The position numbers were made by a program, and so were the translations under genes. A stretch of DNA of 35,466 nt from an uncultured Oscillospiraceae bacterium (GTDB lineage: Bacteria; Bacillota; Clostridia; Oscillospirales; Acutalibacteraceae): the NCBI GenBank assembly GCA_959596515.1, contig CAUFXR010000014.1, positions 1 through 35,466 on the forward strand, given 5' to 3'. Position 1 is the first letter of the stretch. Every line of letters starts with the position of its first letter. A model generated the notes under the pieces. That model was not told where the DNA came from, made no database searches, and saw only the letters and a program-made list of their open reading frames with translations. Positions 1 to 7,998 of this stretch are shown here, piece after piece.

Positions 1-58
1 GAATTATGGGACTTTGAACTCTTTTCCTGTTGCTCTTAGTTTGACAATTCACTGAACC

Positions 59-1099
59 TTATTTCACGGAGAAGGAAAGCTCTGTGCGGTATTTTTGTGG
101 ATTGTTTCTGGAAATGACACAGGAAGGGAACGACGGCTGATTCATGGCGTCTGGATAGGAAATAGGCTCCGGACAGAAGCCACCCCTTCTTTGCGGGTAA
201 AAGCCGCCCTTCGCTTTCAGTGTGCCATTTAAAAAGTTACCGGCGTATAACTGAATCCCCGGTGCGTTGGTACGCAGGGTGAAAATAATTCCTGTTTGTT
301 CGGAGTACGCTTGGGTACTGAAAGGAGCGAAGGGACGGAGAATAAAGTAGTGGTCATAGCCTCCGGGAATTTTCAGCAAGGGATGATCGTCGCAACACTG
401 TTCCCCTAGCTTTTTGGGAGATGTGAAATCAAACGGGGTCCCTGCCACGGGAAGAATCCTGCCAGTAGGCAGCATTTCGTCATCAATTTCCAAGATATAA
501 TCGCTGTTGATGGTTAAATACTGGTCATCAGTGCTTCCAGAATCGCAACCATTTAAGTTGAAATAACTGTGGTTTGTCAGACAGCAGATGGTCTCCGTCA
601 AAGTGGTGGCCTCAGACTCCCATATCAGCGTATTATCCTCGGTCAGCATATAAGTAATGGTCACGGTTAAATCTCCAGGAAAGCCGCTGTCTCGGTCTGG
701 ACTAAAAAGCCGGAAGCGCAGCTTTTCATTGCTGGCCTCAATGCAGTCCCAGTAACGATAGGCGAAGCCGTTGGAACCGCCATGGATGTTGTTGTTGCCC
801 TCGTTTCGTTCCAGTTGAACGGTTTCGCCATTCCACTGGTACTGGGCTCTGCGGATTCGAGCGGCAAACTGGCCGGTCACTGCGCCAAAAGCGGATGGAT
901 TGACCTCATATTCGGAAGCAGTATCATAGCCTAAGGCCACATCCACACTGTTTCCATTCCGATCGGGAACCCTTACGGAGACAATGCTGCAGCCAATGTT
1001 ACAAATTTCCACCGTCATGCCATGACCGTTGGATAGTTTGTAGAGGGAAACCGGTTTTTGATCTCTGGAGGTACCGAAGGGCGTTTGAGAGATTTTCAT
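59..1099 (-). CDS. galM: Aldose 1-epimerase (galactose mutarotase family)
   Basis: This 346-residue protein should interconvert alpha and beta anomers of free aldoses in the cytoplasm. The family hallmarks are visible in order: NNIHGG around residues 103-108 (H106), the catalytic TNHSYFNLNG segment (H177), GGYDHYF (substrate-binding D249), PGIQLYAGNFL near 280-290, and the catalytic acid E311 in GGFCPEP. Length is normal for the family (about 340-350). The ATG at 1099 is preceded by an AGGAAAGAAGG ribosome site. It lies 100 bases downstream of the ROK regulator on the same strand, but a terminator-like hairpin separates them. Epimerases of this family commonly accompany sugar-uptake or glycosidase genes, so it probably serves the same carbohydrate as the neighbouring cluster; the substrate cannot be read from sequence. 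Confidence 0.93.
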   Translation of the reverse strand: MKISQTPFGTSRDQKPVSLYKLSNGHGMTVEICNIGCSIVSVRVPDRNGNSVDVALGYDTASEYEVNPSAFGAVTGQFAARIRRAQYQWNGETVQLERNEGNNNIHGGSNGFAYRYWDCIEASNEKLRFRLFSPDRDSGFPGDLTVTITYMLTEDNTLIWESEATTLTETICCLTNHSYFNLNGCDSGSTDDQYLTINSDYILEIDDEMLPTGRILPVAGTPFDFTSPKKLGEQCCDDHPLLKIPGGYDHYFILRPFAPFSTQAYSEQTGIIFTLRTNAPGIQLYAGNFLNGTLKAKGGFYPQRRGGFCPEPISYPDAMNQPSFPSCVISRNNPQKYRTELSFSVK

Positions 1100-1149
1100 A
1101 AATAGCCTTCTTTCCTGAATGTAATAAGTATAGTGATAAGTCTATAAAA

Positions 1150-1186
1150 CAGCCCGGAAGAGATAAATTCCGGGCTGTTTTTTTTT
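1150..1186. terminator. Bidirectional Rho-independent terminator between the ROK gene and galM
   Basis: CAGCCCGGAA (1150-1159) pairs perfectly with TTCCGGGCTG (1168-1177) around an 8-base loop. On the + strand it is followed by nine T; on the - strand, the direction of the flanking genes, by only TTTTATA. It should end part of the ROK transcript 12 bases after its stop, with some read-through into galM. Confidence 0.8.
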
Positions 1187-1198
1187 ATGTAAGAAGTA

Positions 1199-2404
1199 TT
1201 ACTGTACCTTGCCAGACTCCACATACTCCTTTAATAGGAAAGTAGCCGCACCGATGGCTACGGCGTTTTCTCCTAAGGAAGAGATTACAATATGGGGTTC
1301 CTTTACCGGCAGCACGTGACGGGAAACCTCGTCCATCAGGGGATTCAAAAGAAAATCACCTGCCTGGCTGATGCCTCCTCCCAGAATAATGAGCTGAGGA
1401 TCCAACAGATTAATCACATTGCTGATGGCGATCCCTAAATAGACGGTTACCTGATTTACGATAGTATTCGCCAGAGAATCACCAGCTTTTGCAGCATCAA
1501 AGACCACCTTAGCGTTAATTTCGTTCAGATTTCCATGGATAATATCGTACATCATAGAATTGGCGCCGTTGGAGATAGCGAACCGTGCCTGTTTAGAGAT
1601 CGCGTTGGCTGAGGCAATGGCTTCTAAACAGCCGTAGCATCCGCAGTCACACAAAGGACCGCTTTTATCAATGGTCATATGGCCGAACTCGCCACTGGTA
1701 CCGGTACTGCCGGAATAAATCTGCTTTTCAATGACAATGGAGGAACCAATACCGTAACCCAGGCCAATGCAGAAGAAATTTTCCAGGCCCCGCCCGGCGC
1801 CGAACCAAAGCTCGCCCATAGCCATCGCGCGCACTACATTGTCCACCACGACCGGAAGTTGAAATTGTTCCTTCAGTGGCGCCAAAAAGTTTGCCTCATG
1901 CCAACCAATGGCAGGGGACAAAATGATTTTTCCGGTTTCTACGGAAATTAGTCCGGGAACGCCGACGCCAATGCCGAGAATTTTGTCAGCGTATTCCGAA
2001 GACGCATCTAAAATCTTTTGAATACATTGGATCGTTTGCTCCAATACCTGAGGAAAAGTATGACCATCATGCGTGGGAACCCATTCGCGAAGGATAATAT
2101 TGGCGGAAAGATCCATTAGAACCGCTCCTACGTGGGTGGTTCCCACGTCTACGCCAATGATATATTTGGCGTCTGGAACAAAGCTCAGCAGCTTGGGAGG
2201 CTTTCCGACTTCAGAAGTCCGCTTTCCGCTTTCATAAATCAGTCCCCATTCTTTAAATTCTTCTGTAATTTTCATTACGGTGGGAATACTGAGACCTGTC
2301 AGACGAGCAATCTCAGCCCGGAAAATCGGGGAATTGTCACGTATGGTATTAATCACGGCTTCCTTATTATGGATTCCAACTAAAGACTTATCAACCTTGG
2401 GCAT
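1199..2404 (-). CDS. ROK-family transcriptional regulator (XylR/NagC-like repressor)
   Basis: A 401-residue two-domain regulator. Residues about 12-70 form a winged helix-turn-helix (AEIARLTGLSIPTVMKITEEF), and 80-390 form a ROK sugar-kinase-like fold. The ATP-site motif DVGTT is at 86-90, and the structural zinc motif CDCGCYGC is at 252-259 after SGEFGHM. The usual catalytic ENDANAA stretch reads VDNVVRAMA near 187-195, so the kinase Asp is replaced; this fits a ligand-sensing repressor rather than a sugar kinase. The start was set at 2404 because GGAGG lies just upstream; an upstream in-frame start at 2461 has no such site. It is divergent from the dehydrogenase/kinase cluster and likely controls it and itself. 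The effector is probably a sugar or sugar phosphate of that pathway. Confidence 0.92.
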   Translation of the reverse strand: MPKVDKSLVGIHNKEAVINTIRDNSPIFRAEIARLTGLSIPTVMKITEEFKEWGLIYESGKRTSEVGKPPKLLSFVPDAKYIIGVDVGTTHVGAVLMDLSANIILREWVPTHDGHTFPQVLEQTIQCIQKILDASSEYADKILGIGVGVPGLISVETGKIILSPAIGWHEANFLAPLKEQFQLPVVVDNVVRAMAMGELWFGAGRGLENFFCIGLGYGIGSSIVIEKQIYSGSTGTSGEFGHMTIDKSGPLCDCGCYGCLEAIASANAISKQARFAISNGANSMMYDIIHGNLNEINAKVVFDAAKAGDSLANTIVNQVTVYLGIAISNVINLLDPQLIILGGGISQAGDFLLNPLMDEVSRHVLPVKEPHIVISSLGENAVAIGAATFLLKEYVESGKVQ

Positions 2405-2520
2405 AAAAAAACCTCCGTTTATTGCGGCCAGACAGGTTTCCAGCGAATGAGATACGGCCATATTTTAGTTAAAACAGATAGAATAAGGCGTATCCATAAC
2501 AAGGTATTATTGAATTACTA

Positions 2521-2538
2521 TTTTTGATTAATTAAAAA
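2521..2538. promoter_or_regulatory. Candidate operator palindrome near the ROK transcription start
   Basis: TTTTTGATTAATTAAAAA is an 18-bp palindrome with one mismatched base pair, about 20 bases downstream of the expected ROK transcription start. Its core recurs as GGATTAATTT at 2822-2831 on the far side of the region. ROK repressors bind AT-rich inverted repeats, so this is a plausible autoregulatory site; the base composition makes chance palindromes common. Confidence 0.35.
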
Positions 2539-2564
2539 CTTGGATATTACCTTCTGTTAATTAT

Positions 2565-2592
2565 ATTATAAAAAAATAATACATTTTGTCAA
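2565..2592 (-). promoter_or_regulatory. Consensus sigma-A promoter for the ROK gene
   Basis: Read on the - strand: TTGACA (2592-2587), a 16-base spacer, TATAAT (2570-2565). Both hexamers match consensus exactly. Expected start is near 2558, giving a leader of about 150 bases to the ATG at 2404. Confidence 0.8.
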
Positions 2593-2659
2593 TTAGTTAT
2601 TATGAATAAAATGTTAGAAAAACAGGTTTTTAAATTATCTTTTGTTTTGGATTTTTCTA

Positions 2660-2688
2660 TTGACAAATAATACCCCCTTGATTATAAT
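2660..2688 (+). promoter_or_regulatory. Consensus sigma-A promoter for the dehydrogenase/kinase cluster
   Basis: TTGACA (2660-2665), 17-base spacer, TATAAT (2683-2688): an exact consensus promoter. Its -35 box lies 67 bases from the -35 of the divergent ROK promoter. So strong a core promoter implies that regulation depends on repression, consistent with the adjacent ROK protein. Confidence 0.8.
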
Positions 2689-3114
2689 GAGGACGAAAGC
2701 ATGAAATGGATAAAAAACCACTTAAAAACCTGATAAAATTTACGAATAATAATTAAATATATATAACTAAACGATAATAAGTAAATAGGCAAAAAATATA
2801 TTTGTTTTTCACAATAATTTTGGATTAATTTGTTTGTTTTACATACGATTTTCTGCTACGCTTGTGAATTCACAAAGTGAAAGACTGGGTTTCCGACGTA
2901 ATCGGGCGACAGACAAATTAGGTGAGGATGAAGAGTCGTTTACAGATGAGAAATCAGTGAAAACTGAGGGGAAAAGATGGTCCTCCCAAAAGATATCGCC
3001 GCCTTGCGTCCCGCCTCAAACAAGGATTCTTTCTTCCATTTCTTGCTGGATTCTAGAGAAATGGAAAGATTAATTAAATGCTGCGTTATATGCAGGAAAA
3101 GAGAGTGAGTTGTC

Positions 3115-4275
3115 ATGAATTTCAGCTATGAGCAGACCACAAAAATTGTATTCGGCCGGGGAAAAATCGCGGAGATTGGTGCGATTGCGTCTCAATATGG
3201 AAAAAACGTTTTATTGGTGACGGAATCCGTTAATTCCCCGCTGGCGCCGATTTATGAAAAGGTGAAGGGAATATTAAAACAGGCGGGCCTCAACGTACAC
3301 CACTATGACGGCGTAGTGCCCAATCCCACTACGGAAAGCGTAGACGCCGGAACAAAAATGGCCAGAACCGAAAAGGTAGATGTGGTCATCGGTATTGGCG
3401 GCGGTTCCTCTATGGATACCGCGAAAGCGGTGGCGATGGCTGCTATCAATGAGGGTCGGGCTTGGGATTATCTGTTCTTTAAAACGCAGCCGGAAAAAAC
3501 GCTGCCTTGTATCGCTGTGACTACCACTTCTGGTACTGGATCTCAGGTGACCCAGGTCGCGGTAATGACAGAAACCGCCACACAGACCAAGAGCGCTGTT
3601 TTCAACAATTTGATTTATCCTCGGGTTGCCATTGTGGATCCGGACCTGATGGTGACCGTACCTCGCCACACCACTGCCTCTACCGGTTTTGACGCTTTCT
3701 GCCACTGCTTTGAAAGCTATATTAATGTAAATGGTTCTGTTTATACGGATATCATCTCCCTGGAAGGCATCCGCATGGTGGCGAAATATCTGCGCCGGGT
3801 TGTGAAAGACGGAAAGGATCTGGAAGCCAGAGAGGGAATGGCCTGGGCGGATACCTGCGGCGGCTTGGCGATTGCTAACGCCGGTGTTACCCTGCCTCAC
3901 GGCGTGGGTATGACGATCAGCGGCCACTGCCCCCAGATTATGCACGGCGAGTCTTTGGCGCTGACCTATCCTTCCTTTATGCGGCTGACCTGCCCCGCTG
4001 TTGTGGAGAAGTTCGCGACTGTAGGTAGAATTTTAAATCCGGAACTGGAGAAGCTTTCCGACGAGGAAGCGGCGCAGAAGTGCTGCGAGGAAGTGGACCA
4101 GCTGCTGAAGGATATCGGTATGTGGCTGAATTTTGAAAGCTTTTCTGTGGATGAGGCTACCATCCGCAAGATTGCCGATCGCAGCCATGATCTGCCGGAC
4201 TATAAGGCGAATCCGGTGATCGCTGACATTGATGAGATTTATCGGGAGCTGATGGAGGCTTTAACCCGGAACTGA
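3115..4275 (+). CDS. Iron-dependent (group III) alcohol dehydrogenase
   Basis: This 386-residue NAD(P)-dependent dehydrogenase is of the FucO/propanediol/butanol dehydrogenase type. The nucleotide-binding GGGSSMD motif is at 95-101 and TTSGTGS at 137-143. The four metal ligands are all present: D193 and H197 in FDAFCH, H262 in LPHGVGM, and H277 in MHGES. The positions almost coincide with those of E. coli FucO. It is the first gene of the rightward cluster, 33 bases before the ADP-dependent kinase. The ribosome site (GAGAGTGAG) is modest. In this setting it may oxidise a polyol to a ketose, or reduce an aldehyde produced by the downstream aldolase; the direction and substrate are inference. 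Such enzymes usually need Fe2+ and are oxygen-labile. Confidence 0.93.
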   Translation: MNFSYEQTTKIVFGRGKIAEIGAIASQYGKNVLLVTESVNSPLAPIYEKVKGILKQAGLNVHHYDGVVPNPTTESVDAGTKMARTEKVDVVIGIGGGSSMDTAKAVAMAAINEGRAWDYLFFKTQPEKTLPCIAVTTTSGTGSQVTQVAVMTETATQTKSAVFNNLIYPRVAIVDPDLMVTVPRHTTASTGFDAFCHCFESYINVNGSVYTDIISLEGIRMVAKYLRRVVKDGKDLEAREGMAWADTCGGLAIANAGVTLPHGVGMTISGHCPQIMHGESLALTYPSFMRLTCPAVVEKFATVGRILNPELEKLSDEEAAQKCCEEVDQLLKDIGMWLNFESFSVDEATIRKIADRSHDLPDYKANPVIADIDEIYRELMEALTRN

Positions 4276-4307
4276 TAAAATAATGATTCGTTAAAGGAAG
4301 AGGCTTT

Positions 4308-5567
4308 ATGGGTGTTTATCAAGACGCAATCGAGTATTTTAAAAAGGTGGCTGATTCCCGTTATGTGGCGGCCGGTTTAACCAGTAATGTGGACTTGTTA
4401 GTCCGCTGGGATACGGGCGTTATCCAGAAATGGGTAGACCAATACGCTACAGGACCTAGAAATATCAGCAACGTGGAAAATATGACTGACCTGGTGGATA
4501 TGCTGCTGTTCCGTCTGCCAGAGGGAGGCACAGAATGCTTCATCTGTGAGGAAGTCGCCCGGACAATCGAAAGCTCCTTAAAGATGGTTTCCTACGGGGT
4601 AGGCGGTACGGGTGCCCAAGCGGCCTGCGCCCTAGCGAATTTTGGAGTGAAAAGCCTGGTGCATCTGACCAGTTTCGGCCCGCAGTTTGCGGATTTGCTC
4701 AACTACCCGCCTCTTTCCGTTTATTCTGATGGCAAAGCGCTGCCGATCCGGCGCTTTTTACAGGAAAACGCCGAGCGCTATGCCCCGCATTTTATTTTTC
4801 AATTTCATAAGGGGGCGACTCTCAGGTTTCAGGACCAGAGCTATACCGCTCCTGTAGCCAATAAAATCATTCTGTCCTGGGATGTGATCAATTCAGAGCT
4901 GCCGCTGGATCATGGTTATTTCGAGTACGCGAAAAAGAACCATGTCACCGCGCTGCTGATTTCCGGCGTCAGCGGGATCCAGCAGGAGGAAAACCTGGAC
5001 GCCAAACTAAAGGAGATCGCTGAGCTTTTGGATGGTTTTTCCCAGGAGACGATGGTTTACTGTGAGTGTGGCCCCTTCTTCTTAAAGGATGGTTATGGGA
5101 AATATTTCAAAGAACTGGGGCGTAAAAGCGATATTATCGCATGCAGTGACGAAGAGCTGTTTGAAATCAACGGCGTTTCTCATTCTTCCTTTGGCGGGAA
5201 CCCCTACATGCTGATGGACCTGTTGGATAAGTTTTTCCATACTTACAGTCCCAGACGTGGCGTAGTCATCCATTCAAGAGATGTATCTATGTATTACGGA
5301 AACCCGCTTCCCGACGGCCGGGATGTGAAATCTGCGTTGGCCGTGGGAAATATGGTGGCCTCCGCGAAGGCTCGGTATTCCGATTACGGAACGCAGGAAA
5401 TGGTGTTCTCCATAGCTGATCAGCCTGACAGCGCTGTAGGTCTGCAGCGGATTAAAACCCTGGAAAAGGGCGGCATCATCGCCGTACCGACCAAACCAGT
5501 GGAGAATCCGGCTTGCACCATCGGTTTAGGGGATTCCTTTACCGCGGGCTTCCTTTCCTGCGTGTGA
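4308..5567 (+). CDS. ADP-dependent phosphofructokinase/glucokinase-family sugar kinase
   Basis: A 419-residue protein of the ribokinase-fold ADP_PFK_GK family, whose characterised members use ADP rather than ATP to phosphorylate glucose or fructose 6-phosphate, mostly in Archaea. Recognised elements: GLTSNVDL near 23-30 (substrate loop), the Gly/Ala-rich GVGGTGAQAACALANFGV around 97-114, HFIFQFHKG at 161-169, YCECGP at 251-256, and the C-terminal GLGDSFTAGF with putative catalytic base D409. Length is slightly under the usual 440-460. The ribosome site AAGGAAGAGG supports the ATG. It sits between the Fe-dehydrogenase and an SIS isomerase, so the likely substrate is a sugar or sugar phosphate made or used by them. 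Phosphoryl donor and acceptor cannot be told from sequence. Confidence 0.82.
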   Translation: MGVYQDAIEYFKKVADSRYVAAGLTSNVDLLVRWDTGVIQKWVDQYATGPRNISNVENMTDLVDMLLFRLPEGGTECFICEEVARTIESSLKMVSYGVGGTGAQAACALANFGVKSLVHLTSFGPQFADLLNYPPLSVYSDGKALPIRRFLQENAERYAPHFIFQFHKGATLRFQDQSYTAPVANKIILSWDVINSELPLDHGYFEYAKKNHVTALLISGVSGIQQEENLDAKLKEIAELLDGFSQETMVYCECGPFFLKDGYGKYFKELGRKSDIIACSDEELFEINGVSHSSFGGNPYMLMDLLDKFFHTYSPRRGVVIHSRDVSMYYGNPLPDGRDVKSALAVGNMVASAKARYSDYGTQEMVFSIADQPDSAVGLQRIKTLEKGGIIAVPTKPVENPACTIGLGDSFTAGFLSCV

Positions 5568-5611
5568 TTACACTATCTATACTGATAGACGGAAAATGTT
5601 TTTCGGTATTG

Positions 5612-5635
5612 CTTAGAATGGGAAACCGTTCTAAG
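5612..5635 (+). other. Intercistronic GAAA-tetraloop hairpin
   Basis: CTTAGAATGG (5612-5621) pairs with CCGTTCTAAG (5626-5635) through ten base pairs (one U-G) closed by a GAAA tetraloop. No T-tract follows, so it is not a terminator. It lies in the 117-base gap between the ADP-kinase and SIS genes and could set a processing or stability boundary in the mRNA. Confidence 0.5.
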
Positions 5636-5684
5636 GTGATAGACTCAAAACCTATTTCTATTTAAATTTAAGGAGGAACTAAAA

Positions 5685-6245
5685 ATGGGTTTATTGAACG
5701 AGTATGCAAACACTGCCTTAAGCGAGATGCAGCAGGTGTTTGACAAGATGGACGACAAGGATTTGCAGCCTGCTCTGGATGCAATCATTAACGCGAAAAA
5801 AGTGGTCTGCTACGGCGCTGGAAGAGAAGGCTTAGGTTTAAAATTCTTTGTAATGCGCTTAATGCATTTGGGTAAGGACGCTCACTGGGCTTGGGATGAT
5901 ACCGCTCCTTCTGTAGGCGAGGGCGACGTAGTGTTTATTTCCTGCGGCCCTGGCTTCTACAGCCACGTGGTGTTTATCGCCGAGCTGTGTAAAAAGGCCG
6001 GCGCCAAGATCGTTTTGGTGACTGCGGTTCCGGACAGCGATATGGGTAAGGTGGCCGATATCATCGTTCATCTGCCTGCAATGGCCTATAGAGCCCACGG
6101 CGATTTGGTTCCCACAAAGCAGCCAATGGGTAATCTGTACGAGCAGTCCGCGGTGATTCTGTTTGACTGCATGTCCAGAATGCTGAAGCAGCAAATGAAT
6201 GTTTCCGATGAGGAAATGGAAAAGCGCCACAGAAATTACGAATAA
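5685..6245 (+). CDS. SIS-domain sugar-phosphate isomerase, 6-phospho-3-hexuloisomerase-like
   Basis: A 186-residue single-SIS-domain protein that resembles HxlB, which interconverts D-arabino-3-hexulose 6-phosphate and fructose 6-phosphate. The signature GAGREGLGLKFFVMRLMHLG (44-63) includes H61, and MGNLYEQS includes E153, matching the catalytic His and Glu positions of known hexuloisomerases; length is typical. The Ser/Thr-rich phosphate loop usual in SIS domains (SGSGET) is replaced by SCGPGFYSH at 86-94, which suggests an altered substrate. AGGAGG precedes the ATG by 9 bases. No HxlA (hexulose-6-phosphate synthase) is present, so formaldehyde fixation is unlikely from this cluster alone. 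A 3-ketose or epimeric ketose phosphate made by the flanking kinases is a better guess. Confidence 0.85.
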   Translation: MGLLNEYANTALSEMQQVFDKMDDKDLQPALDAIINAKKVVCYGAGREGLGLKFFVMRLMHLGKDAHWAWDDTAPSVGEGDVVFISCGPGFYSHVVFIAELCKKAGAKIVLVTAVPDSDMGKVADIIVHLPAMAYRAHGDLVPTKQPMGNLYEQSAVILFDCMSRMLKQQMNVSDEEMEKRHRNYE

Positions 6246-6504
6246 TTCGAACGCCAACTGGAAAATTTTATGCCGCTTTAAGCAGCTGGAAATTACCGTT
6301 TTCTATTTTCTCAATAGGGGTTATGGCCGCTGCCATAAAGATTCCATTTTTAATCTTAGAACCGAGGCTATCGCCAAGGCGCTCTTACTGACCACTCATC
6401 TGTGCTCTGCTGCCTGAGGAAAATTACGGTTCTGCCAGGTTAAACTGGGGGCGTTAAGCGGACGATCCAAAATTCTCAATGAATTTGGAAAGGTGGCAAC
6501 ATCA

Positions 6505-7998
6505 ATGAGCAAAAAATATCATTTAGTGGGAGTCGATTGCGGGGCCAGCGGCGGGAAAATGGTCTCCGCGTATTTTGACGGCGAACGGCTGGCGGAAAAC
6601 GAGTATATTCCTTTTCCCAATCGTTCTGTCAGAGTGCTGGATTCTTTATATCATGACTTTTTCTCACTGTATAATCATTCTTTGGATGGCTTAGCACAGA
6701 TCGTTTCCAAATATGGCGCACCGGATACCATTGGTTTTGATACCCACGGTTCCGCCCACGCTTATATCGACGGTTACGGCCGCATCGTATTTCCCCCGTA
6801 TCATCCTAATGACAACAGTACCTTACATACACTGGAGGAGATGTTCCAGAAGATTCCGGAGCAGGAGACCTTCCGTTTGACCGGCTGCCTGTGCAACCGA
6901 GGCTATATGCTTCCTCAGGTGTTTTCCCGGGTGGCCGCGCATGACCCTTGCATGGATTATGCGGATAAGCTGATTATGTTCCCTGATCTATTTGGCTATT
7001 TCTATACCGGCGTCAAGGGAACGGCGGAAGCGACCATCGCCGGGACCACCGGCTTGTTCGATTACCGCCAGAAACGTTGGTCTACAGAGCTATGCGAGAT
7101 TTTAGGAATCCCGACTCGGATCTTCATGCCGCCGAAGGCCCCCGGATGGGTACTGGGACCGGTTCACCCGGCTGTGGAGGACCAAACCGGCGCTGTGGGA
7201 ATGAAGGTTGTATCCGTGGCGGGCCACGACAGCGCTTCCGCGGTGGCCGCTATCCCCGGTTTTGGCAAAAACAAGCTGTACGTCTGCTTGGGAACCAACG
7301 CCAATATGGGCGTGGAAACCGATCAGCCGGATATCAGTGACGCCGCTTATCATTACGGGTTTAAAAATTCCCTGCAGGGAGAACCGGATACTTTCCTGAT
7401 TTATCAGGATTTCCCGGCCTTCTTGCTGGTGAACGCCGTGAAGAGCGAATGGGCGAAACAAGGTTCCGTTTATTCTTACGACCAGGTGGAAAAAATGGCG
7501 GAGGAAGCCAGATCTGTCCACTCTTATGTCAATTTAAAGGATCCTCGGTTCCTGAAAGCCCATGGAAGCATTATCGAGGCATTGACCGAGCATCTGACGG
7601 AAACCGGTCAAACGGTTCCAGCCACCCATGGAGAATGGATCCGCTGCCTGTTTGAGAGCATCGCCATGTGGATCAAACAAAAAGCTCTTCATGTGACGGA
7701 AAAATTGAATATTCCGTTGGAGGAAATCGTGGTGGTGAACGGAGGAGCCTGGTATCCTCAGTTGGTACAGATGATCAGCGACGCTTCTCATCTGCCCACA
7801 CGGTCCGGTATGCCTTACGCTACTTTGATCGGTAACATTTTGTGGCAGCTGAGAGGGTTAAACGTGGTGTCCTCCATGGAGGAGATGCGTGATTTGGCCG
7901 CCAGAAGCTTCCATATGAATTCCTTTGAGCCCAGAAAGGGCTACGATTGGGATGGGGATTACGCAAAGGGAATCCAGATGGGAATTTATGTGGAATAA
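6505..7998 (+). CDS. FGGY-family carbohydrate kinase, rhamnulokinase-like
   Basis: A 497-residue actin-fold ATP-dependent sugar kinase. The phosphate-1 loop reads VDCGASGGKM near the N-terminus, as in rhamnulokinases. FDTHGSAHAY and AGTTGLFDY follow, then VAGHDSASAVAAIP with the catalytic Asp, and the C-terminal VVNGGAW adenosine motif. RhaB and related kinases phosphorylate ketoses at C1, but the residues do not fix the sugar. The start was placed at ATG 6505 because GGAAAGGTGG ends 8 bases upstream; the longer GTG frame from 6493 would begin inside that ribosome site. It is separated from the SIS gene by 259 bases with no clear promoter or terminator, so read-through from upstream is likely. 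Confidence 0.9.
   Translation: MSKKYHLVGVDCGASGGKMVSAYFDGERLAENEYIPFPNRSVRVLDSLYHDFFSLYNHSLDGLAQIVSKYGAPDTIGFDTHGSAHAYIDGYGRIVFPPYHPNDNSTLHTLEEMFQKIPEQETFRLTGCLCNRGYMLPQVFSRVAAHDPCMDYADKLIMFPDLFGYFYTGVKGTAEATIAGTTGLFDYRQKRWSTELCEILGIPTRIFMPPKAPGWVLGPVHPAVEDQTGAVGMKVVSVAGHDSASAVAAIPGFGKNKLYVCLGTNANMGVETDQPDISDAAYHYGFKNSLQGEPDTFLIYQDFPAFLLVNAVKSEWAKQGSVYSYDQVEKMAEEARSVHSYVNLKDPRFLKAHGSIIEALTEHLTETGQTVPATHGEWIRCLFESIAMWIKQKALHVTEKLNIPLEEIVVVNGGAWYPQLVQMISDASHLPTRSGMPYATLIGNILWQLRGLNVVSSMEEMRDLAARSFHMNSFEPRKGYDWDGDYAKGIQMGIYVE

Larger units (their letters stand above)
2405..3114. other. AT-rich divergent control region between the ROK gene and the sugar cluster
   Basis: About 700 bases without a convincing gene. 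The first 430 bases are very AT-rich and hold both divergent promoters plus short palindromes (TTATT-ATG-AATAA at 2597-2609, TTTTTGATTAATTAAAAA at 2521-2538). From the + promoter, the cluster mRNA would have a leader of about 420 bases. An open frame at 2834-3073 inside that leader has no ribosome site and atypical composition, and was not called. Confidence 0.7.

Noticed and set aside
2834..3073. 79-codon open frame upstream of the iron alcohol dehydrogenase
   Set aside because: No ribosome site, unusual composition and no family features; it lies in the leader of the strong promoter at 2660-2688.
3274..3945. 223-codon open frame antisense to the iron alcohol dehydrogenase
   Set aside because: It is a mirror of a well-supported coding sequence with all catalytic motifs on the other strand; its His/Arg-rich translation has no recognisable domain.
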